DNA from: Skeletonema tropicum
Lineage: Eukaryota; Bacillariophyta; Thalassiosirophyceae; Thalassiosirales; Thalassiosiraceae
Assembly (NCBI GenBank): GCA_037178625.1
Contig: CM074130.1
Span: 248,001-312,000 of the forward strand
Length of the DNA: 64,000 nucleotides
Reading direction: 5' to 3'
In this document: one piece after another, positions 56,959-64,000 of the stretch
Layout of the letters: each line of letters starts with the position of its first letter
Numbering within the stretch: the stretch's first letter is position 1
Notes under the pieces: model-generated
Database searches by the model: none
The model's input: only the letters and a program-made list of their open reading frames with translations
Told to the model about the DNA's origin: nothing
Translations under genes and position numbers: made by a program

Positions 56959-57893
56959 TTATTGATATTGGCCAACTGATTGGAGGAAAGGCAACACGTT
57001 ATTGATCACAATGCTTGCACCTGACGGGATGCATACCTCTTTACTTGCCTTATTCCGTCTCCTCCTCGTAGTACGAACCCCCTCCCTCTCCAGTGCATCT
57101 CCCTCTTTGTCATTGAGATTGGCCTTCCACAGAGCGAGTTCCAGTAGTGTTGTAGCCTCCTTCATCTCATCCATTGCTGTACTTCTGGTGTAATTGAATT
57201 AGATTCTTTGTTGGGTAGAACTTGATTTATTCGACTAATTTCATCCGTCACTTCATTTCTCCAGCTCTCCAGATGCAACGAAGCAACCGTGTTGTGGATC
57301 CCCCCAACAAGATCAATTGTTGCTAGCTTTATGCAGCCATAGAATACATCAACGGCAAGGAATAGCGAGCGTCTCAGACTTCGGCAGTTCTTGAATGTGC
57401 TTCCTTCCAGTGTCTCCAAATCTTCCGGCAACTCCAAATCTGTCAGCTGCTCACAATCCCCAAATGCATTACACTCAATAGTCCTTATAGAAGGAGGCAT
57501 CTTGACAGTTCTCAATGAGCGGCAATAAAAGAATGCACTCTTTTCAATTCTTTCCAGCTTGTCACCGAAGTCTACATGCTTTAGTGCTGTACAACAAGTG
57601 AATGCACACGCTTGAATGATCTTGACGCCCAGAAATTTGACACTTCTTAGTGAGCTGCAGTAGACGAATGCATACTTCTCGATTATTCCGATCTCGTCGT
57701 CGAACTCCACATAGATTAGTTGCCTACGATTGCTGAATGAAGGTTCTGGCAGGAATTACTTTGACGGATTTATGGATTCTGGCACGTCGGACGTGTTGGG
57801 GTGCAACTTGATCGCCGCACCCTTGGATCGCCGCAGATCGCCGCCCATGTAGACGAAAATCTCATCATCTTCGTCTCGTGCCTCCGCCATCAT
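56959..57893 (-). pseudogene. BspA-type leucine-rich-repeat protein, decayed (copy A)
   Basis: Start region at 57893 (ATG ATG; MMAEARDEDDEIFVYMGGDL). The frame is lost after VPES, resumes briefly (HKSVKVIPARTFIQQS) and shifts again before RQLIYVEFDDEIGIIEKYAF. It then reads five to six LRR_5-type repeats (for example LERIEKSAFFYCRSLRTVKM, FGDCEQLTDLELPEDLETLE) and LHLESWRNEVTDEISRINQV. It ends at TPEVQQWMR with a stop, while the C-terminal segment EATTLLELALWKANLNDKEG and REGVRTTRRRR lies in another frame down to 56959. That is at least three frame breaks. Proteins of this type form large families in centric diatoms; function is mostly unknown. The identical breaks in copy B mean they predate the tandem duplication (or copy B is an assembly duplicate). 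Confidence 0.78.
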
Positions 57894-57986
57894 TTCTTCG
57901 CAGTGGTGTGGTGCTATGAACAGAAATATGAATATCAACACTATCTACTCTCTCTAGAGGGAGAGACCCCAATAACGACAACGACA

Positions 57987-59039
57987 TATTCGTAGGTTAT
58001 GCTTATCGCCACAGTAATCACCGTATTCACCAAGAATATAAGTGATCTAGCCACACCATCATCAAAAGCCACCTGTCGCCTTGTTGCGACCGACACTCTC
58101 ACCAAAGGATGCATCACAGAGGGAACGAAGCCCTGAAACTTATGCCCCAGTTATAATATGATATAGAGCGATGATTGGGGGGCATAAACCTGATAAAAAG
58201 AGTCTTATTGTCTCCTTGAAGCGACGAGTCAATAATTACAAAAAACTCGTCTCAAATGGGCATAATAACCACCATCAATTGTTGTATACAGCCACCAATA
58301 ATTCCAAAACACATCCAAAACAGAACTAACAAATCATTGCGGTAATAATATACATTGGTATTGTTTGGAGTAGTGTTTTCAATCGGATAATGTTAAATAT
58401 TATTTGGTACAATAAATTACAAAAAAATGTAGGCCTCTACACCATGATTAATATGACATCTACACCTATATTGCGGCTGCTGAAGCGTGTATACCCCCCC
58501 GACATCCTCTTTCATGTTGAGAGTTGAAGAATTGTGTTTGCATTGTTGTTATGGACTGTTTATATGGTTGATTGTTGCATATTAATTATGTGAAACATCA
58601 CATATCCGATCACATGTGCGCCTGGGTAATAAAAAATAGAGGGAGCACTCTCATACGTGGGGCACGACCTCGGAAGTCAATATTATGTTGCAGATGAGAT
58701 ATGTAAAGTAGGGGACCTTGTAGTGCAGAGTATCATTGCCAAAAGGATCATATCACAGGTGGACGAAGATGACCAATTTTCATATCGTTGATGGCGAGTA
58801 CAATAACTCAACGACGGCATCTACCTCGACAAAGGAACGCCTCCATAATATACCCAATAGTAATGGAGAGCGATATTGGTGCGTATATTGGTTATATTTG
58901 AAGCGTGTGCATTGTTGGGGCCGACGGTAGGAGCGGCAGCTTCATGGTTGATGTCAAAAAGTGCAGCATTAGGTACGACTTACAGGTAGTATGTACGTTC
59001 TACGAAGATTTGAATTCCTACGTAGGCCTTAGAACCCGT
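57987..59039. mobile_element. TIR element, right-hand fragment in unit 2
   Basis: Equals 54377-55429. Right terminus cctacgtaggccttagaacc present, left terminus absent. Confidence 0.6.
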
Positions 59040-59164
59040 ATAAGGAATGGAAGATTTCTTGGGTTTGTGGAGTTTGGAAGAGACAGGTAGGAAGAGGGAA
59101 GAGGGCAACGTCATCTACACAAAGTGTCAGCAGCAACGTTCGGGTTGGCGACAAGTTGGCGATT

Positions 59165-59274
59165 ATCCGTCACTTTTTGTGACGGATGTGACGGGAAGTG
59201 ACGGCCGTCTCCGTCCGTCACTTTGTTGACGGGTCACGGATCAGTGACGGTAAGTGACGTAAGTGACGGCTATA
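59165..59274. repeat. GTGACGG cluster, unit 2
   Basis: Exact repeat of 55555-55664, including the 9-bp hairpin. Confidence 0.75.
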
Positions 59275-59672
59275 CGACAACACTCATACTGTCATTTATC
59301 GCCAAAATATTGCCAAACCGAACGTATCAGTGAGGCTAACCTTTCATCTGGCTTCAATCGAATTCCGTGAGGGTATATAGGGCGGGATCCGGGATCTGCA
59401 CCCATCTAAAATCGACATTCAGATTGTCGGTTCCGGTATCCAGACAAGAACCTGGGTGCTGAGTGCCGGAGCGGCGAGACACAAAAACATCAAGTTAAAA
59501 GTATGATGTGATGCATGCGTGGAAACAAACCGCATTTACTTCATCTATTTCAATCATGTGAAATAATGTGTTCTGTACAGCGTACAGCTCTAATACATAC
59601 TTACTTATTTTGCAAGCCATTCTCATTCTTTGACTCACTAAACGTAAAGAGAACCACAACAACATTGCAACC

Positions 59673-60140
59673 ATGTCGACGCCCTGTAACTGCAATACTA
59701 AGTTCATAGTCCCTACCAAAACTGAGGACAACTGCTCCTACAGCGAGCAGTTGATACAGCAGTTTATTGGACAGGAACAGGACGAATCCAAGTCCAAGTT
59801 TGATGCCTTTCAATACTATTCAAATGACCTTCTCCGACTCAAGACTCTCCTTCTCAGTTCCGATGGAGATGATGATGAGTTGAATGATTTGGCTGCAGTC
59901 AACGATGCATTGAGAAGTGCTGGTCTTAGTCTTAGCAATCTTTCAACCAACTGTGTCAGCAAGCCTGCCTCGAAGCGCCGTCGAGGAAGCAACTCACAGC
60001 CTATCACTATCAAGCAGAAAGAATCAGGAACCCCGCGGAAGACAAGGCTGTCTTGGGAGCTGCATCCGAGCTTGCTTCTTCACGATCTCTATGATGAGGT
60101 TGGAAAAAATGTTCAATCAGTTTCAGATGACGAAAATTAA
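59673..60140 (+). CDS. Unknown acidic/basic protein, family member 4 (155 aa)
   Basis: Same predicted protein as the member at 56063, as part of the identical tandem unit; no changes seen. Same upstream cluster and downstream LRR pseudogene. Confidence 0.7.
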   Translation: MSTPCNCNTKFIVPTKTEDNCSYSEQLIQQFIGQEQDESKSKFDAFQYYSNDLLRLKTLLLSSDGDDDELNDLAAVNDALRSAGLSLSNLSTNCVSKPASKRRRGSNSQPITIKQKESGTPRKTRLSWELHPSLLLHDLYDEVGKNVQSVSDDEN

Positions 60141-60568
60141 TCGCGTAGGGTAGCGAGCTCAAGTAGTTTGAAGCTTGTTGATGGACTAGTGCTAAACCAG
60201 AATTTGGTCAATGTTGGCTATGGTTAGTTACGCACACGCGAACATTTTTTGTGGATGTGACGGAGTATTTGTGGCTAATCAAAATGTATTCGTATAATGC
60301 AGGTAATAATGATAGATCAATATATCATCGTAATTCCTTTCTTTGTCATTAATGTGAGAGAAGTAAGGCGCAAGAGCGGGAAGAGTTTGCTTGATTAAAC
60401 GGATCTCTTTTCTTCTCTTAGATATCTCTCCAATCATTCATCACCAAGGTACAATAATATGCAGTTTCATTATTTATCCCTCTCCAACTAGGCCCCTGAT
60501 ACCAGCTTCTGAGAAATAAACGTCTGAGATCTTTTCGTATCAATGCACCAGAGATCCGGATTATCAGC

Positions 60569-61503
60569 TTATTGATATTGGCCAACTGATTGGAGGAAAG
60601 GCAACACGTTATTGATCACAATGCTTGCACCTGACGGGATGCATACCTCTTTACTTGCCTTATTCCGTCTCCTCCTCGTAGTACGAACCCCCTCCCTCTC
60701 CAGTGCATCTCCCTCTTTGTCATTGAGATTGGCCTTCCACAGAGCGAGTTCCAGTAGTGTTGTAGCCTCCTTCATCTCATCCATTGCTGTACTTCTGGTG
60801 TAATTGAATTAGATTCTTTGTTGGGTAGAACTTGATTTATTCGACTAATTTCATCCGTCACTTCATTTCTCCAGCTCTCCAGATGCAACGAAGCAACCGT
60901 GTTGTGGATCCCCCCAACAAGATCAATTGTTGCTAGCTTTATGCAGCCATAGAATACATCAACGGCAAGGAATAGCGAGCGTCTCAGACTTCGGCAGTTC
61001 TTGAATGTGCTTCCTTCCAGTGTCTCCAAATCTTCCGGCAACTCCAAATCTGTCAGCTGCTCACAATCCCCAAATGCATTACACTCAATAGTCCTTATAG
61101 AAGGAGGCATCTTGACAGTTCTCAATGAGCGGCAATAAAAGAATGCACTCTTTTCAATTCTTTCCAGCTTGTCACCGAAGTCTACATGCTTTAGTGCTGT
61201 ACAACAAGTGAATGCACACGCTTGAATGATCTTGACGCCCAGAAATTTGACACTTCTTAGTGAGCTGCAGTAGACGAATGCATACTTCTCGATTATTCCG
61301 ATCTCGTCGTCGAACTCCACATAGATTAGTTGCCTACGATTGCTGAATGAAGGTTCTGGCAGGAATTACTTTGACGGATTTATGGATTCTGGCACGTCGG
61401 ACGTGTTGGGGTGCAACTTGATCGCCGCACCCTTGGATCGCCGCAGATCGCCGCCCATGTAGACGAAAATCTCATCATCTTCGTCTCGTGCCTCCGCCAT
61501 CAT
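60569..61503 (-). pseudogene. BspA-type leucine-rich-repeat protein, decayed (copy B)
   Basis: Repeat of the pseudogene at 56959-57893 with the same three frame breaks and the same isolated C-terminal segment (LLELALWKANLNDKEGDALE). Confidence 0.78.
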
Positions 61504-61596
61504 TTCTTCGCAGTGGTGTGGTGCTATGAACAGAAATATGAATATCAACACTATCTACTCTCTCTAGAGGGAGAGACCCCAATAACGACAACGACA

Positions 61597-62649
61597 TATT
61601 CGTAGGTTATGCTTATCGCCACAGTAATCACCGTATTCACCAAGAATATAAGTGATCTAGCCACACCATCATCAAAAGCCACCTGTCGCCTTGTTGCGAC
61701 CGACACTCTCACCAAAGGATGCATCACAGAGGGAACGAAGCCCTGAAACTTATGCCCCAGTTATAATATGATATAGAGCGATGATTGGGGGGCATAAACC
61801 TGATAAAAAGAGTCTTATTGTCTCCTTGAAGCGACGAGTCAATAATTACAAAAAACTCGTCTCAAATGGGCATAATAACCACCATCAATTGTTGTATACA
61901 GCCACCAATAATTCCAAAACACATCCAAAACAGAACTAACAAATCATTGCGGTAATAATATACATTGGTATTGTTTGGAGTAGTGTTTTCAATCGGATAA
62001 TGTTAAATATTATTTGGTACAATAAATTACAAAAAAATGTAGGCCTCTACACCATGATTAATATGACATCTACACCTATATTGCGGCTGCTGAAGCGTGT
62101 ATACCCCCCCGACATCCTCTTTCATGTTGAGAGTTGAAGAATTGTGTTTGCATTGTTGTTATGGACTGTTTATATGGTTGATTGTTGCATATTAATTATG
62201 TGAAACATCACATATCCGATCACATGTGCGCCTGGGTAATAAAAAATAGAGGGAGCACTCTCATACGTGGGGCACGACCTCGGAAGTCAATATTATGTTG
62301 CAGATGAGATATGTAAAGTAGGGGACCTTGTAGTGCAGAGTATCATTGCCAAAAGGATCATATCACAGGTGGACGAAGATGACCAATTTTCATATCGTTG
62401 ATGGCGAGTACAATAACTCAACGACGGCATCTACCTCGACAAAGGAACGCCTCCATAATATACCCAATAGTAATGGAGAGCGATATTGGTGCGTATATTG
62501 GTTATATTTGAAGCGTGTGCATTGTTGGGGCCGACGGTAGGAGCGGCAGCTTCATGGTTGATGTCAAAAAGTGCAGCATTAGGTACGACTTACAGGTAGT
62601 ATGTACGTTCTACGAAGATTTGAATTCCTACGTAGGCCTTAGAACCCGT
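61597..62649. mobile_element. TIR element, right-hand fragment in unit 3
   Basis: Equals 54377-55429 by eye; left terminus absent. Confidence 0.6.
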
Positions 62650-62772
62650 ATAAGGAATGGAAGATTTCTTGGGTTTGGAGTTTGGAAGAGACAGGTAGGA
62701 AGAGGGAAGAGGGCAACGTCATCTACACAAAGTGTCAGCAGCAACGTTCGGGTTGGCGACAAGTTGGCGATT

Positions 62773-62882
62773 ATCCGTCACTTTTTGTGACGGATGTGAC
62801 GGGAAGTGACGGCCGTCTCCGTCCGTCACTTTGTTGACGGGTCACGGATCAGTGACGGTAAGTGACGTAAGTGACGGCTATA
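62773..62882. repeat. GTGACGG cluster, unit 3
   Basis: Same cluster and hairpin as at 55555-55664. Confidence 0.75.
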
Positions 62883-63205
62883 CGACAACACTCATACTGT
62901 CATTTATCGCCAAAATATTGCCAAACCGAACGTATCAGTGAGGCTAACCTTTCATCTGGCTTCAATCGAATTCCGTGAGGGTATATAGGGCGGGATCCGG
63001 GATCTGCACCCATCTAAAATCGACATTCAGATTGTCGGTTCCGGTATCCAGACAAGAACCTGGGTGCTGAGTGCCGGAGCGGCGAGACACAAAAACATCA
63101 AGTTAAAAGTATGATGTGATGCATGCGTGGAAACAAACCGCATTTACTTCATCTATTTCAATCATGTGAAATAATGTGTTCTGTACAGCGTACAGCTCTA
63201 ATACA

Positions 63206-63541
63206 TACCCCCTCTGTCCCACAAAAAATGAGCTTTTTGATTTAAAATAGTTAAAATTTGGTCAATTTTCGTCCAAAAAATTGCTATCGCACATCGTTGG
63301 AAAGCTTATTTCACGCCGGTTACGATTATATGGAGGTTGAAGGTTGTTAAGCAAGTATTTGTAATGATATTGTGACAAAAGGCGTTAAAATATCCTTATA
63401 TCTAACCCTATTGTGAAAATGAAGAGGCCTCTCGGACACTTGTGTAGGACCTCACGTAGGAATAAGTACGTCAAATAGCTAGTTTTTTGTGGGACTACGA
63501 TTAACTTCAAATAGCTCATTTTTTTTGGGACAGAGGGAGTA
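63206..63541. mobile_element. Stowaway-like MITE (TA target, CTCCCTCTGTCCCA termini)
   Basis: About 332 bp (63208-63539) between TA dinucleotides. The left end reads cccccctctgtcccacaaaa then aatgagct; the right end, reverse-complemented, reads ctccctctgtcccaaaaaaa then aatgagct, giving imperfect TIRs of about 33 bp. The CTCCCTC-GTCCC start and TA target match Stowaway elements mobilised by Tc1/mariner transposases. A third, internal copy of the end motif (tagctagttttttgtgggac) lies at about 63,477-63,496. No coding capacity. Absent from units 1 and 2. Confidence 0.8.
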
Positions 63542-63610
63542 CTTATTTTGCAAGCCATTCTCATTCTTTGACTCACTAAACGTAAAGAGAACCACAACAA
63601 CATTGCAACC

Positions 63611-64000
63611 ATGTCGACGCCCTGTAACTGCAATACTAAGTTCATAGTCCCTACCAAAACTGAGGACAACTGCTCCTACAGCGAGCAGTTGATACAGCAG
63701 TTTATTGGACAGGAACAGGACGAATCCAAGTCCAAGTTTGATGCCTTTCAATACTATTCAAATGACCTTCTCCGACTCAAGACTCTCCTTCTCAGTTCCG
63801 ATGGAGATGATGATGAGTTGAATGATTTGGCTGCAGTCAACGATGCATTGAGAAGTGCTGGTCTTAGTCTTAGCAATCTTTCAACCAACTGTGTCAGCAA
63901 GCCTGCCTCGAAGCGCCGTCGAGGAAGCAACTCACAGCCTATCACTATCAAGCAGAAAGAATCAGGAACCCCGCGGAAGACAAGGCTGTCTTGGGAGCTG
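63611..64000 (+). CDS. Unknown acidic/basic protein, family member 5, partial at window end
   Basis: ATG at 63611 (gcaaccATGtcg), open for 130 codons to the window edge, with the same residues as members 3 and 4 as far as it goes (through RKTRLSWEL). The Stowaway-like MITE lies 70 bp upstream of the start, the only copy with such an insertion, so its promoter or 5' UTR is changed. Confidence 0.7.
   Translation, partial: MSTPCNCNTKFIVPTKTEDNCSYSEQLIQQFIGQEQDESKSKFDAFQYYSNDLLRLKTLLLSSDGDDDELNDLAAVNDALRSAGLSLSNLSTNCVSKPASKRRRGSNSQPITIKQKESGTPRKTRLSWEL

Larger units (their letters stand above)
54377..57986. repeat. 3,610-bp tandem unit 1
   Basis: Anchor cgtaggttatgcttatcgcc lies at 54381, 57991 and 61601. 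Unit 1 and unit 2 appear identical throughout by eye. Content: right two-thirds of the TIR element, GTGACGG cluster, family gene, LRR pseudogene. Confidence 0.93.
57987..61596. repeat. 3,610-bp tandem unit 2
   Basis: Second unit, by eye without differences from unit 1. The left boundary truncates the TIR element, so its left 480 bp and left terminus are missing here. Confidence 0.93.
61597..64000. repeat. 3,610-bp tandem unit 3, cut by window end
   Basis: Collinear with units 1 and 2 but distinguishable: two bases are missing near 62677 (gggtttggag against gggtttgtggag), and a 332-bp MITE lies near 63208. These differences show that unit 3 is a separate copy. Confidence 0.92.

Noticed and set aside
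57756..57941. Separate small secreted protein with N-terminal LIFIFLFIAPHHCEE
   Set aside because: The frame opens at a non-ATG codon; the ATG lies later and begins the LRR pseudogene (MAEARDEDDE).

Overview
The window looks like nuclear DNA of a stramenopile alga, most likely a centric diatom. The evidence is short GT-AG introns (89 and 76 bp), Asn/Ser/Gln-rich low-complexity protein segments, a BspA-type leucine-rich-repeat family, a large F-box protein and an HMG-box protein. I see no rRNA, tRNA or CRISPR array. This assignment is inference from gene content, not a database result.

Region 1 (1-40.6 kb) is one locus amplified into a head-to-tail array. At the left is the 5' 1,537 codons of a HEAT-repeat protein resembling HEATR5/Laa1 (minus strand, running off the window). 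To its right are 11 copies of a unit of about 3.24 kb. Each unit has only the first ~485 codons of that gene, then a new ~90-codon tail read from neighbouring non-genic DNA, plus the whole 5' intergenic region. That intergenic DNA is a large imperfect foldback: arms of roughly 0.5 kb (about 4985-5430 and 6037-6520 in the first unit) with smaller nested inverted repeats inside. Seven truncated copies keep a 566-573-codon frame. Four in the middle are broken by many 1-2 nt indels, mostly insertions, which look like uncorrected long-read error. In-frame indel markers are shuffled between copies, as expected from gene conversion or unequal exchange. Beyond the last copy (40.6-41.2 kb) are diverged versions of both foldback arms in the reverse order.

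Region 2 (41.2-53.9 kb) is gene-poor mosaic DNA. It holds a 1.54 kb TIR element that probably interrupts an old multi-exon gene, a 309 bp MITE-like element, an HMG-box gene with one frameshift, a divergent 161-aa gene of unknown function, a small basic protein, and an F-box gene whose second exon (47641-47810) I recovered by splicing. The stretch between the HMG-box start and the 161-aa gene was duplicated to 50.9-52.2 kb.

Region 3 (53.9-64 kb) carries a second copy of the TIR element and then a 3,610 bp tandem repeat (two full units and a third cut by the window end). Each unit holds part of the TIR element, a GTGACGG-rich hairpin cluster, a 155-aa member of the same unknown family, and a decayed BspA-type LRR pseudogene. 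The third unit has a Stowaway-like MITE; the corresponding site in the other two units looks like an excision footprint.

The most notable feature is the pairing of a foldback intergenic element with amplification of the 5' part of a trafficking-type HEAT gene. Whether the truncated copies are expressed cannot be decided from sequence.
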